This document shows, one piece after another, positions 1 to 8,843 of a stretch of DNA of 64,000 nt; position 1 is the stretch's first letter; the number at the start of each line of letters is the position of its first letter. Under the pieces are notes generated by a model, which saw only the letters and a list, made by a program, of their open reading frames with translations, made no database searches and had not been told where the DNA came from. The DNA comes from DASYPQ01 sp046155895 (GTDB lineage: Bacteria > Planctomycetota > UBA1135 > GCA-002686595), in NCBI GenBank assembly GCA_046155895.1, contig JBJXFB010000156.1:50243-114242 (forward strand), read 5' to 3'. The translations under genes and the position numbers were made by a program.

Positions 1-112
1 TCCGGCCCTCGAGCTCGAGGAACGGCTTGCGGCTCGCTCCCGCGCTCATGCGCGTCGAGCGCCCGGCCGCGACGAGCACGGCGGAGGTGGCCTTCGAATC
101 CGAGGTGCTCAA
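1..112 (-). CDS. ispD: IspD-type cytidylyltransferase, N-terminal fragment cut by the window edge
   Basis: Reading leftward, the frame gives the start of a nucleotidyltransferase: VLVAAGRSTRM, then SRKPFLELEGR, then the edge of the window. The AAGxSxRM nucleotide-binding loop followed by KPFLEL-G is the N-terminal signature of 2-C-methyl-D-erythritol 4-phosphate cytidylyltransferase, step three of the MEP isoprenoid pathway in the cytoplasm. Only about 37 codons are present. The start is uncertain: TTG at 112 gives the usual short lead before the loop; GTG at 79 is an alternative. It is divergent from ruvC. Another sugar-nucleotide transferase is possible. Confidence 0.62.
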   Translation of the reverse strand, partial: MSTSDSKATSAVLVAAGRSTRMSAGASRKPFLELEGR

Positions 113-218
113 GTTCGACGCGCGTCCCCGCCGGTCTTTCTCGGGGCGCGCGCAAAGCGTAGGGTCCGGCTCGGTGAGGAAGAAAGCCTTTCCGTCGAGG
201 AACGTCCTCCCGCAGCGG

Positions 219-866
219 GTGCTCGCCGCCGCAGGACTCGCCCCGCGCGCAGCCCCTCCCTCGAAGAACCAGTCGCCGACCCGTCCGGAGTGGCCGGTCG
301 TCCTGGGCATCGATCCGGGCACGCGGATCGTCGGATTCGGAGCGGTCCAGGCTCATCGAGAGGGTCCGCGCTTCCTCGACGCCGGCGCGATCCACGCGGG
401 CGCCTCCTCCTCCGTGCCCGAACGCCTGGGCGAGATCCAGGCGCGCATCACCCAGATCCTGGCGCGAATCCGGCCCGACGTCGTGGTCGTCGAGCGCGCC
501 TTCGCCGCCCGCAACGTCCAATCGGCGCTCCGGATCGGCGAAGGGAGGGGCGTCGCCCTCGCCTGCGCCGCGGCCTTCGGCGCCGAGGTGATCGAGCTCG
601 CTCCCGCCGTCGCCAAGAAGGCTCTCGTCGGGCACGGGGCCGCGGACAAGAGCCAGGTGGCCCGGATGGTCGCTGCCGTCCTGCGCCTGAAGGAGCCGCC
701 GCGTTCCGAGGACGCGACCGACGCGCTCGCGCTCGCTCTGGCGCACCTCTTCCAGAGGGTAGACTCACGCCTCGATGGAACCCGAGCGGGAAGAACGAAG
801 CAGTCGGGAGGGGCGGGCGGAGCTCCTCGCGGCCATCGAGATCGAGCTCTCCAGGCTCCTGCCTGA
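219..866 (+). CDS. ruvC: Crossover junction endodeoxyribonuclease RuvC
   Basis: RuvC cleaves Holliday junctions with RuvAB during recombination. The RNase H-like fold shows the first catalytic Asp in VVLGIDPGT (about residue 32), the Glu in VVVVERAF, and the C-terminal acidic pair in SEDATDALALALAH, so the active site is intact. The open frame extends upstream to 27, but that part has no family similarity and runs into the divergent ispD start. GTG 219 is my choice (215 residues, a little longer than typical RuvC); GTG 174 is possible. The last 91 bp overlap the next gene, so the C-terminus probably carries a non-conserved extension. No ruvA or ruvB is next to it. Confidence 0.88.
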   Translation: MLAAAGLAPRAAPPSKNQSPTRPEWPVVLGIDPGTRIVGFGAVQAHREGPRFLDAGAIHAGASSSVPERLGEIQARITQILARIRPDVVVVERAFAARNVQSALRIGEGRGVALACAAAFGAEVIELAPAVAKKALVGHGAADKSQVARMVAAVLRLKEPPRSEDATDALALALAHLFQRVDSRLDGTRAGRTKQSGGAGGAPRGHRDRALQAPA

Positions 867-1656
867 GCTCCGGATCGTCGACCGGGGCCTCGATCTCGCC
901 CGCGGCCCGGTGCGGAGCACGGCCCGCCGGCGCGCGGACCTCCTGGCGCTCGACGCGGCGGGCCGGCCGGTCATCGTGTTGATCGTGGACGGAAGCGGCG
1001 ATGACACGGTCCTCGCGGCGGTGAACGCCGTCGCCTACGCGCGGCAGAACGCCGGGGCGCTCGCCCAGCCTCTCCGCGAGGAAGCCGCGCGCGCACCGCT
1101 CGCGCGCGTCGCCCTGATCGCCGAGTCGTTCTCGCCGCGGACCCTCGAGGGACTGGGACTGCTGCCCGAGAGCGAGCTCCTCCTCTTCGAGGCGCGCCGC
1201 GTGGACAGCGCCGCGGGAACGCACGCCCGCCTCTCGCGCGTGAACCTTCCTTCGACGCGCCGCGAGGAGGAGCCGCCGATGGCCCGCGAGGACTTCCTAG
1301 CCCGCGTCGGCGATTCGCGCCGCGGGACCGCGGAGCTGCTGCTCCGGCGCCTCGCGCGCGTCGATGCGGGGATCCGGGCCTCCTTCGAGGAGGACCGGGC
1401 TTCCTTCGAGTGCGACGGACGTGAGCTCTGCCGCCTCGAGATCGAGCAGGGGGCCCTCCAGGGCGCGATCCCGGCGGTGAAGCAGCGCCTACCGATCCAT
1501 GGACCGGACGACGCCGACGCCTTCATCGACGAGGTCCTGCGGGAGCACATCCTCCTCCTCGGCGAGGGCTGGGGGACCCCGAGCCCCCCGCCGGCGAAGC
1601 CCCGGGCGGAGGATCCGCTGCTGACGCCCGAGGAGATTGCGGCCTTCCGCGACTGA
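775..1656 (+). CDS. Uncharacterised protein with a degenerate NucS/RecB-type nuclease core
   Basis: 293 residues, soluble and acidic. Around residues 54-70 the segment RADLLALDAAGRPVIVLIVDG looks like the core strand pair of NucS/RecB-type PD-(D/E)XK nucleases, in which an Asp is followed by an ExK on the next strand. Here the second motif reads IVD, so a catalytic Lys is absent and nuclease activity is doubtful. The remaining two thirds match no family I know. The end EDPLLTPEEIAAFRD may be a peptide-like tail. It overlaps the 3' end of ruvC, suggesting co-transcription and perhaps a DNA-related role, which is inference. The ATG at 775 is the first start leaving the nuclease-like core whole. 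Confidence 0.6.
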   Translation: MEPEREERSSREGRAELLAAIEIELSRLLPELRIVDRGLDLARGPVRSTARRRADLLALDAAGRPVIVLIVDGSGDDTVLAAVNAVAYARQNAGALAQPLREEAARAPLARVALIAESFSPRTLEGLGLLPESELLLFEARRVDSAAGTHARLSRVNLPSTRREEEPPMAREDFLARVGDSRRGTAELLLRRLARVDAGIRASFEEDRASFECDGRELCRLEIEQGALQGAIPAVKQRLPIHGPDDADAFIDEVLREHILLLGEGWGTPSPPPAKPRAEDPLLTPEEIAAFRD

Positions 1657-1751
1657 ATGCCCCTCGGAATCCGGGTTTCCAGGCTTCCGGGCCGACGGAG
1701 CGCCGAAGGGAATCTTGTTCAGCAGCACGCACAGGCCTGGGCGAGGCTCCG

Positions 1752-2672
1752 ATGAATTGGGATCAGGCACGGCGGCTCCTGCACCTCGCGGGCGAGTCCG
1801 CCGGGGGCGGGGCTGCTCTCGGCGAAGCCGCCTTCGACGCGGGCGTCGAGGCGCTGGACTCGACCCGCGCGGCCTCCCTGTGCGTCGCGAGCGGCAAGGG
1901 CGGGACCGGGAAGTCGGTGGTGACGGCCTCCCTCGCGACGATCTTCTCGCGCACGACGCGCACGCTGATCGTCGACGCGGACCTAGGGGTCGGCAACGCG
2001 CACATCCTCCAGGGCGTGGCGCCGCAGCTGTCCTTCGTCGACGTCGTCGACGGCAGGCTCTCGGTCGGCGAGATCCGGATCCCCTGCCGCGCGAACCTCG
2101 ACCTCCTCGGCGGGGGATCGGGCGTCTCGCGGATGGCGGCGCTCTCCTCGTGGGAGATGCACATGCTCGCGCGGGGCATCGAGACGCTGGAGACGGAGTA
2201 CGGACGGCTCGTCGTCGACTCGGCGGCCGGGATCTCGAGCCAGACGATCGCCTTCGCGGCCGCGAGCGACGCGCTGCTGATCGTGACGACGCCGGACATC
2301 ACGGCGCTCACGGACGCGTACGCGTTCCTGAAGGCGCTGCTCCAGCGCCGGCCGGACTGCGATCCGATGTTCCTCGTGAACCGCGCGACGAGCGAGGACG
2401 AGGCGGAACGCGTCGCCGAACGGCTGATCGGCGTGTCGCGGCGTTTCCTCGGTCGCGAGCCGCGCTTCGTCGGCGCCCTGCCCGAGGACCGCGCGGTCGT
2501 CCGGAGCGTGAGCGAGCGCGCGCCGGCCGTGATCTGCGAGCCCGAGTCGCCGTTCGCGCGGGCGATCGAGTGCCTGGCTGTCCGGGTGGTCGAGGCGATC
2601 GAGCGGGGGAGGCCGAAGGGGCTCGGCCGGTCGATGATGCGCTCGGCGGGGTACACGCCCAGGACGCGCTGA
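1752..2672 (+). CDS. MinD/FlhG-family P-loop ATPase
   Basis: 306 residues. The deviant Walker A of the ParA/MinD superfamily is present as CVASGKGGTGKS (about residues 48-59), followed by a switch region LIVDADLGVGNAHI and the DSAAGIS motif corresponding to Walker B. LGVGN with a following hydrophobic linker is typical of FlhG/FleN (YlxH), which set flagellar number and position, rather than MinD of division. No flagellar or min genes are in view, so the role stays open: a cytoplasmic, possibly membrane-associated spatial regulator. It runs rightward as the third gene of the ruvC group. Confidence 0.82.
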   Translation: MNWDQARRLLHLAGESAGGGAALGEAAFDAGVEALDSTRAASLCVASGKGGTGKSVVTASLATIFSRTTRTLIVDADLGVGNAHILQGVAPQLSFVDVVDGRLSVGEIRIPCRANLDLLGGGSGVSRMAALSSWEMHMLARGIETLETEYGRLVVDSAAGISSQTIAFAAASDALLIVTTPDITALTDAYAFLKALLQRRPDCDPMFLVNRATSEDEAERVAERLIGVSRRFLGREPRFVGALPEDRAVVRSVSERAPAVICEPESPFARAIECLAVRVVEAIERGRPKGLGRSMMRSAGYTPRTR

Positions 2673-2727
2673 ACGGTTTTCAGGAGATTCCCCCGACACC
2701 TGTGTCGCGCGCGGCGGTCCGCGGGGT

Positions 2728-3102
2728 GTGGACGAGCAATCCGAGAGCGATCTCGAGCCGCCGCGGGCACGGGTCCCCGCGTGGCTCTACGTTTTGACAG
2801 GCTGGCTCCTGGCCTCGACGCAGATCCCCGACGGCCGTCGACCGTTCACGGAGCGCGAGATCCGCGAACGCGCGCCTTTCGCCGTGCTGGATCCCCCGGC
2901 GAGCGATCCCGACCGGATGAGCCCGCGCGAGCTCCGAAGACTGCCCGCGATCGGTCCGTCGCGCGCTCTCGCCATCGCGCACGCGCGCTGGGAAGAAGGG
3001 CTGACGGGCGGACCGGAAGCCTGGGACGAAGTCCCGGGCATCGGCCCGGAGACCGTGCGGGCGATCCGCTCGGCGATCGGGAGCAAGGAGACGGAGAAGT
3101 GA
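2728..3102 (+). CDS. ComEA-like helix-hairpin-helix protein with N-terminal membrane anchor
   Basis: 124 residues starting at GTG. Residues about 16-33 form one hydrophobic segment (AWLYVLTGWLLAS), and the C-terminal half holds two helix-hairpin-helix motifs, LRRLPAIGPSRALAIAHAR and WDEVPGIGPETVRAIRS. This order, a membrane anchor then tandem HhH, is that of ComEA, which binds incoming double-stranded DNA during transformation. Other small HhH proteins share it, so a competence role is likely but not proven. It begins 56 bp after the FlhG-like gene and converges with the minus-strand CAP gene six bases later. Confidence 0.72.
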   Translation: MDEQSESDLEPPRARVPAWLYVLTGWLLASTQIPDGRRPFTEREIRERAPFAVLDPPASDPDRMSPRELRRLPAIGPSRALAIAHARWEEGLTGGPEAWDEVPGIGPETVRAIRSAIGSKETEK

Positions 3103-3108
3103 GCCCTT

Positions 3109-5319
3109 TCAGGTCCGGAAGGACCAGGTCAGCTTCTTGCCCGAGTCCTTCCACGTCGCGTTCACGGTGTACGTCTTCCCGGGCAGGAGCGTCGCCTTCG
3201 GCATCAGGCAGAAGGCGTTGCGAGGCGCCAGGTCCTTGTTCGTCGGCGCGGAGGGCGTGGAGAAGAAGCAGTCGACCGGCTTGCCGTCGAGGGAGAGTTC
3301 CATCTCGATCGCGACCGCAGGTCGGCCATCGTCGGGCAGGCCGACCTGCAGCGTGATGGGGTAGCCGAGAGTCTCCTGCTCGACCTCGGGGACCGGGCTC
3401 GGAAGCTCCGGCAGGAACCCCAACGGAACCGACTTCATGCCGTCGTACGGCCAGACGACCGTCCAGGCGTCGTCCGCGGGGTTCAAGAGCGACGTCACGT
3501 CCATCACCGCGACGTCGGATTCCCAGCCGAAACCGATGCGCAGGAGGCCGGGCTCGAGGAGGGGCGTGCGGTGGTAGAAGGTGCCCATCCACTCTGCGAT
3601 CGCGTCCTCGGGCTGCTCGACGCCGAAGGCGATCACGGACATGCCCCCTGCGATGGCTCCCTCCGGGGTGAAACCCTCGCTGTCCGCGCGCTCCCCGTGC
3701 GCGTCGGGCCACTTCGCGGCCTCGTCGGGATTCTGGCCCAGGTACAGCGCGTGGAGCGCCGCCCCCTCGGAGAGGCTGCGTTCGATCTCGACCTCCTCCG
3801 CTTCGACCGAGGCGGCCTCGAACGCCAGCGAGCGGACCTGGTTCAAGGCCTTCAGCACGGCCTTCTCCTCGGCGGTCGGGGCTTTCGGGGAGGCTTTCCC
3901 GGTGCGCTGCGCGAGTCCCTTGGGACGCGGGAGGATCCATCGGCGCCACTCCTCCTCGAACGCGGACAGCGGCATGCCCAGCGCGTTCTCGTACACCTGT
4001 TTCGGCGACGCGGTGCCCGCTTGGCTCGACGCCTTGATCAGCGGCGCGAGCCTCCCGGTTTCCTGGAGGAACTCGACGACGGACGTCGCCTTGAGGAGAG
4101 GTTCCCCGACGAGCTTCCCGATCTGGTCCTCGAAGGAATCTTCCCACGGCGGATCCTGTCCGTTCTCGGCCAGCCAGGCCATCCAGGTCCTGCATCCGGC
4201 GATGCCCGCCTTGGAGAATTTCATCCGCTCCTCGCGCTCGCGGAGGGCCGCGCCCGAGGGCGCGATGTTCGTTCCGCCGCGGTGGAAGACGCCTCCCGAG
4301 GATTCCTTGTAGGCGTAGGTGGGGATCGGGGAGCCGAGATAGCTCATCGCGACCCAGTTCAGGTGGCCCGATTGCAGCGTCGTCTGCGCTCCCTCCTGGA
4401 GCGACGAGAAGCGGACGAGGTAGGACGCGGCCATGTACGCGTCGTTGTAGGGCGAGAGGACCGACTTGCCCTTGGTGTCGTTCATCGCGGCCAGATCGCG
4501 GGCTCTCTGCGCGTCTCCGGGCTTCAGCCTGCCTTCGGCATCCCACGCATCGACGGCGCGCAGGTAGTTCTCGCGGCTGTCGAGGATCACCGTGACGCTC
4601 CCGGCGAGGGGACCGGACTTCACGGGAGTCAAGCGGATCTCGCCACGGCGCAGGTACGCGGAAAAGGCGAGCGCCCGCTCGGCTTCGCGCAGGATGCGCG
4701 CGGTCCGATCCGCATCGAGCGCCGAATGCACCACGTGTCCACCGCGCCGCGCGTAGACGCCGGGCCGCCCGCAGATCGTCGTGAGGACTTCGTCCTGGCT
4801 CTCGCCCGTCTCGATCTCGACCTCGAGTCGCGCGATCTCCCGGCGCACGCGATCGATCTCCAGCCGGCGCTCGAGCGTCGTTCGCTCGCCGGGCGTCGCC
4901 CAGGCGGAGCCGACCCGAGCGTGACCGAGAGCCGCGTGCGCTTCGTCGATCTCCGAATCGAGCACCAGAATCCTCCGCGCGAGCTCGATGCGAGCTTCGC
5001 CTTCGCGCTTCCCGAGAACGCTGGCGAGCTGCCTGGCGGCCGACTGGAGCTTCTTCGACGCCTCGGGCACGAAGTCCTCCTCCATCTTCACCTTGGAGGA
5101 CTCACGCGCGATGCCCGCATCGAGCTTCGTGCGCATCGGCGCCGGGTAGCCGAGCTCCGCGAGGATCTCGGCGACGCGCCTGGCCTCGACGACCCATCCC
5201 GCCTTCGCCAACGAAAGCGCGGCCGAGTCGAGCGCGGCTGTGGCGCCCGGCGGGATCGCCGGCGTCTGCTGCGGCACGAGGGCGAGCGCCCAGAGCACGG
5301 CGGGGAGCGCGAGGGCCAT
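3109..5319 (-). CDS. Secreted CAP (SCP/PR1)-domain protein
   Basis: 736 residues from the ATG at 5319, which has CGGAG upstream and opens directly into a signal peptide (MALALPAVLWALALVPQQ); an earlier ATG would add 13 charged residues. The N-terminal half is helical and uncharacterised. Around residues 490-620 a CAP domain is visible: LNQVRSLAF near its start, DAHGERADSEGF, and the region AIAEWMGTFYHRTPLLEPGLLRIGFG with the conserved HR(T/N)PLL. The C-terminal about 130 residues look like a beta-rich extracellular domain ending in KLTWSFRT. CAP proteins are extracellular with varied roles; no catalytic function can be assigned. No HExxH metal motif was found. It converges with the ComEA-like gene. 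Confidence 0.75.
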   Translation of the reverse strand: MALALPAVLWALALVPQQTPAIPPGATAALDSAALSLAKAGWVVEARRVAEILAELGYPAPMRTKLDAGIARESSKVKMEEDFVPEASKKLQSAARQLASVLGKREGEARIELARRILVLDSEIDEAHAALGHARVGSAWATPGERTTLERRLEIDRVRREIARLEVEIETGESQDEVLTTICGRPGVYARRGGHVVHSALDADRTARILREAERALAFSAYLRRGEIRLTPVKSGPLAGSVTVILDSRENYLRAVDAWDAEGRLKPGDAQRARDLAAMNDTKGKSVLSPYNDAYMAASYLVRFSSLQEGAQTTLQSGHLNWVAMSYLGSPIPTYAYKESSGGVFHRGGTNIAPSGAALREREERMKFSKAGIAGCRTWMAWLAENGQDPPWEDSFEDQIGKLVGEPLLKATSVVEFLQETGRLAPLIKASSQAGTASPKQVYENALGMPLSAFEEEWRRWILPRPKGLAQRTGKASPKAPTAEEKAVLKALNQVRSLAFEAASVEAEEVEIERSLSEGAALHALYLGQNPDEAAKWPDAHGERADSEGFTPEGAIAGGMSVIAFGVEQPEDAIAEWMGTFYHRTPLLEPGLLRIGFGWESDVAVMDVTSLLNPADDAWTVVWPYDGMKSVPLGFLPELPSPVPEVEQETLGYPITLQVGLPDDGRPAVAIEMELSLDGKPVDCFFSTPSAPTNKDLAPRNAFCLMPKATLLPGKTYTVNATWKDSGKKLTWSFRT

Positions 5320-5400
5320 GGGGCTCCGAGTATGCTCGGGCGCTCGGCGGCGAGCCATCCCGGTGGAGGCTCCGAGCCCTCCGCCCTACACTCTCCGCCC

Positions 5401-6339
5401 GTGACCAGCCCCCCCGTGCTGCCCGCCGGCCTCCCTGCGCCGCGCTCCGGGTTGCCCAAGCCGCTCGAGACCGGGGAAATCGACAAGTTCGTGCGCGTCG
5501 CCCTCGACGAGGACCGCGGAGGCGGCGACCTCACCTCGATCACCGCCGTGCCCGAGAAGGCGCGCGCGCGAGCGACGCTCGTGGCGAAGTCGAGCGGGGT
5601 CCTGGCCGGCATCCACGTCTTCGCCCGCGCCTTCGTGCTGTGCGACCGCAGGGCGCAGGTCGAGGTGCTCTGCGAGGACGGAGCCCGCTTCCAGCGCGGC
5701 GACGTGCTCGCGCGGGTCGAGGGTCAGGCGCGCGCGCTGCTCGCGGCCGAGCGCACGGCGCTCAACTTCGTCCAGCGTCTCTCCGGCACCGCCACGTTGA
5801 CCGCGCGGTTCGTGGAGCTGGCGCGCCCCGCCGGCGGCTCGGACGGCGTCCGGATCCTCGACACGCGCAAGACGACTCCGGGCCTGCGGCTGCTCGAGAA
5901 GTACGCCGTGCGCTGCGGGGGCGGCGAGAACCATCGCTTCGGCCTCTACGACGAGGTCATGGTGAAGGAGAACCACATCGAGCTCGCGGGACGGAGCATC
6001 GAGACGGTCCTCGCGGACCTCCGCCGCGCCGTGGGGAACGCCGTCCGCATCACGTGCGAGGCGCGCGACGCGAAGGAAGCCTTCGCGGCCGTCGACGGCG
6101 GCGCCGACGTGGTTCTCCTCGACAACATGAGCGCGGCGACTCTGGGGGAGCTGTGCCCGAAGCTGCGCGCGCGCGCCGCCGAGCGCGGGCGGAAGATCGA
6201 GCTCGAGGCGAGCGGCGGCATCGACGAGCACACGATCGCCGGGATCGCGAGGAGCGGCGTCGACCGGCTCTCGGTCGGAGCCCTGACGCACTCCGCGCCG
6301 GCCATGGACCTCTCCCTGGAGCTCGAGCCCGTCTCGTGA
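5401..6339 (+). CDS. nadC: Nicotinate-nucleotide pyrophosphorylase (quinolinate phosphoribosyltransferase)
   Basis: NadC converts quinolinate and PRPP to nicotinate mononucleotide in de novo NAD synthesis. 312 residues from GTG 5401. Family motifs run in order: DRGGGDLTS near residue 40, LLAAERTALNFVQRLSG, ILDTRKTTPGLRLLEKYAV, CGGGENHRFGLYD, MVKENHI, and C-terminal LEASGGI and LSVGALTHSAPAMDLSL. These include the RKT and ENHR residues that bind substrate. The open frame continues far upstream, but that stretch is antisense to the CAP gene. The stop overlaps the next start (GTGA at 6336-6339), implying translational coupling. Confidence 0.95.
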   Translation: MTSPPVLPAGLPAPRSGLPKPLETGEIDKFVRVALDEDRGGGDLTSITAVPEKARARATLVAKSSGVLAGIHVFARAFVLCDRRAQVEVLCEDGARFQRGDVLARVEGQARALLAAERTALNFVQRLSGTATLTARFVELARPAGGSDGVRILDTRKTTPGLRLLEKYAVRCGGGENHRFGLYDEVMVKENHIELAGRSIETVLADLRRAVGNAVRITCEARDAKEAFAAVDGGADVVLLDNMSAATLGELCPKLRARAAERGRKIELEASGGIDEHTIAGIARSGVDRLSVGALTHSAPAMDLSLELEPVS

Positions 6340-6815
6340 CGGCGTACCACGAGCGTCGCGACCGGCCGCACGAGCTGCGGCTCGATCTGCCGGCTGCGCA
6401 CAGCGCGCAGCGGATCGCGCGGTCCCTCGTGCGGCTCTTCGCCCGCAACGAGGGCCTCGCGAGCGAGGAGATCGAGCGCATCGAGTTCATCGCCAGCGAG
6501 CTGCTCGCGAACGCCGTCGATCACGGCGGCGGCGAGCGCGCGATGGAGGAGGAGGATCGGCCCGGCGACGTCCGCATGAGCCTCATGCTCTTCATCCGCC
6601 CGGACGGCTGGGAGCTCGAGGTCGGCGACCAGGGCGGAGGGAATCTGGACGAGGTCCAGGCGCTCATCACCCCGGACGGTCTGCCCGATCTCGAGGACGA
6701 ACGCGGCCGGGGCTTCTTCCTTCTCGCGGGGATGGTCGACAGCCTGACGGTGGCGAAGAGCGAAGACGGCCGCGGGCTGGTGTTCAAGGCCGTGCGGTCG
6801 AATGGCGCGGGCTGA
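6336..6815 (+). CDS. RsbW-like anti-sigma-type histidine kinase ATPase
   Basis: 159 residues. The HATPase fold shows the N box in FIASELLANAVDHGG, the G1 box in LEVGDQGGG and a G2-like GRGFFLLAGMVDSL. This is the compact single-domain architecture of serine-kinase anti-sigma factors (RsbW/SpoIIAB), which phosphorylate an anti-anti-sigma partner and sequester a sigma factor. No sigma factor or anti-anti-sigma gene is adjacent, so the target is unknown. The start is the GTG overlapping the nadC stop, and its own 3' end overlaps the vanZ start by 14 bp, so nadC, this gene and vanZ are probably one transcript. Confidence 0.8.
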   Translation: MTAYHERRDRPHELRLDLPAAHSAQRIARSLVRLFARNEGLASEEIERIEFIASELLANAVDHGGGERAMEEEDRPGDVRMSLMLFIRPDGWELEVGDQGGGNLDEVQALITPDGLPDLEDERGRGFFLLAGMVDSLTVAKSEDGRGLVFKAVRSNGAG

Positions 6816-7371
6816 GCAGGCAGCCCCCGAGGTCGGAGGCTTCCTCGCGCAGGTCCTCCAGGCGCTCGGCCGGCTGCTGCAGCGCATCCCGCGAAGCGGT
6901 GCGGTCGCTCTCGCCGTCGCCTGGGGGGCGCTGATCTGGTACGCGAGCTCGCGCCCCGCCCCCGCGATAGGTCCGGTCGGGGCCTGGGGCGAGATGCTCG
7001 GGAATCTCGCGCACGCGCCGGAATACGGCGTGCTCGTCGTGTGGATCGCGCTCGCCCTGCCGCGCCGGGACGGATGGCCCGATCTCGCGCCCCGCTCGGT
7101 GTGCTGGATCCTGGTCGTCGCCGGGCTCTACGCCGTCCTCGACGAGATCCACCAATCGTTCACGCCGGACCGCGACGCCTCGGTCTTCGACCTGCTGACG
7201 GATCTCGTCGGGGCCAGCGCGACGCTCGCTTGCATCGTCGCGGCGGGCGGTGCGCGCGCCTCCCCGAAGGACCTCCGGAAGCGCCTCGTCCTCGGCCTGC
7301 TTGCGTGCGTCCTCGCGGCTGCGCTCGCGACCTTTGGGTCCGACGCTTGGCCGAACGCGGCCTGGGTCTGA
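6802..7371 (+). CDS. VanZ-family membrane protein
   Basis: 189 residues with four hydrophobic segments. The family signature is clear: IWYASSRPAP after the first membrane helix, NLAHAPEYGVLVVW, and DEIHQSFTPDRDASVFDLLTDLVGA, where the DExxQ and R-x-x-S/D residues define VanZ-like proteins. VanZ-like proteins are associated with teicoplanin resistance or lipid-related functions; the chromosomal versions have no settled role. It overlaps the RsbW-like gene by 14 bp. Confidence 0.85.
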   Translation: MARAEQAAPEVGGFLAQVLQALGRLLQRIPRSGAVALAVAWGALIWYASSRPAPAIGPVGAWGEMLGNLAHAPEYGVLVVWIALALPRRDGWPDLAPRSVCWILVVAGLYAVLDEIHQSFTPDRDASVFDLLTDLVGASATLACIVAAGGARASPKDLRKRLVLGLLACVLAAALATFGSDAWPNAAWV

Positions 7372-7409
7372 GGAAGCCGGCCCCGCGCATCCGTACAATG
7401 CCTGGACGC

Positions 7410-8843
7410 ATGGAAGGCGACACCTACCGGAGTCCTCTCGGCGAGCGCTACGCCGGCCGCGCGATGCGGGAGAACTTCTCGGAGATCCGCAAGTTCACGA
7501 CCTGGCGGCGGCTCTGGATCGCCCTCGCGGAGGCGGAGAGGGAGCTCGGCCTCCCGATCACGGCCGAGCAGGTCGCGGAGCTGCGCGCCCACGTCGACGA
7601 CGTCGACCTGCAGGCCGCCGCGGGGCACGAGAAGCGCCTGCGGCACGACGTCATGGCGCACATCCACGCCTACGGGGATCAGTGCCCGGCCGCGCGACCG
7701 ATCCTCCACCTCGGCGCGACCTCGTGCTACGTGACGGACAACGCCGACTTGATCGCGATGCGCGAAGGTCTGCGGATCCTCCGCGCGCAACTCGTAGGAG
7801 CGATGAAGGCGCTGCGGGCGTTCGCGCTCGAGTGGCGGGCGCTCCCGACGCTCGGCTTCACGCACTTCCAGCCCGCGCAGGCGACCACGGTCGGCAAGCG
7901 CGCGTGCCTGTGGCTCCAGGACCTCGCGCACGATCTCGAGGATCTCGACCACGCCGAGGCGACGATGCGGTTCCGGGGAGTCAAGGGGACCACGGGGACG
8001 CAGGCGTCCTTCCTCGCGCTCTTCGAGGGGGATCACGAGAAGGTCCGCGAGCTCGACCGCCGCGTGACCGCGGTCATGGGGTTCCCGAAGAGCTTCGGCG
8101 TCACCGGACAGACCTACCCGCGCCAGCTCGATTTCCGCGTCGCACAGGTGCTCTCCTCGATCGCCCAGTCCGCGCACAAGTTCGCGACGGACATCCGGCT
8201 GCTCGCGAACCGCCGCGAGATCGAGGAGCCGTTCGAGAAGAACCAGGTGGGCTCGTCCGCGATGCCGTGGAAGCGCAATCCGATGCGCTGCGAGCGGATC
8301 TGCGCCCTCTCGCGCTTCGTGATCGCCGCGCTCGACAACTGCGCGCACACCGCCGCCAACCAGTGGCTCGAGAGGACCCTCGACGACTCCGCCAACCGAC
8401 GCCTGGCGATCCCGGAGATGTTCCTGGCGACCGACGCGGTGCTGCACCTCGTCCTCGACGTCGCCTCGGGGCTCGTCGTGTACCCGCGGGTCATCCAGGC
8501 GAACCTCGACGCGGAGCTGCCCTTCCTCGCTTCGGAGGAGCTGATGATGGGGGCCGTCAAGGCGGGGCTCGACCGCCAGGACGTCCACGAGGCCCTCCGC
8601 CGCGCGAGCCACGAGGCGACGCGCGTCATGAAGGAGGAGGGGAAGCCCAACCCCTTGCGGGAGCTCCTGGAGCGGGACTCGACCCTGGGGCCGATCGCGG
8701 GGAGGCTCGACACCCTGCTGCAGGCCTCCCGCCACGTCGGCCGCGCCCCGGAACAGGTGCTCGAGTACCTGGCGGAGGAGGTGGACCCGCTGCTCGATCG
8801 CCACCGGGACGTCGCCACGGTACGGGGCGAGGTCCGGATCTAG
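7410..8843 (+). CDS. purB: Adenylosuccinate lyase
   Basis: PurB catalyses two eliminations in purine synthesis, SAICAR to AICAR and adenylosuccinate to AMP, as a cytoplasmic tetramer. From the ATG at 7410 the protein is 477 residues, normal for the family; ATG 7398 would add four residues. The fumarase/aspartase superfamily signature is present as GSSAMPWKRNPM, with the catalytic Ser loop, along with LHLGATSCYVTDN, THFQPAQATT and GVKGTTGTQASFL. The C-terminal helical domain is complete. It starts 38 bp after the vanZ stop. Confidence 0.95.
   Translation: MEGDTYRSPLGERYAGRAMRENFSEIRKFTTWRRLWIALAEAERELGLPITAEQVAELRAHVDDVDLQAAAGHEKRLRHDVMAHIHAYGDQCPAARPILHLGATSCYVTDNADLIAMREGLRILRAQLVGAMKALRAFALEWRALPTLGFTHFQPAQATTVGKRACLWLQDLAHDLEDLDHAEATMRFRGVKGTTGTQASFLALFEGDHEKVRELDRRVTAVMGFPKSFGVTGQTYPRQLDFRVAQVLSSIAQSAHKFATDIRLLANRREIEEPFEKNQVGSSAMPWKRNPMRCERICALSRFVIAALDNCAHTAANQWLERTLDDSANRRLAIPEMFLATDAVLHLVLDVASGLVVYPRVIQANLDAELPFLASEELMMGAVKAGLDRQDVHEALRRASHEATRVMKEEGKPNPLRELLERDSTLGPIAGRLDTLLQASRHVGRAPEQVLEYLAEEVDPLLDRHRDVATVRGEVRI

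Noticed and set aside
1637..2797. 386-codon plus-strand frame across the FlhG-like gene
   Set aside because: Arg/Gly-rich translation with no motif; a frame-shifted shadow of a gene with intact Walker motifs.
3571..5400. Long plus-strand open frame continuous with nadC
   Set aside because: It is antisense to the CAP-domain gene, has no domain and is Arg/Gly/Leu-rich as shadows are; NadC similarity begins only at the GTG 5401.
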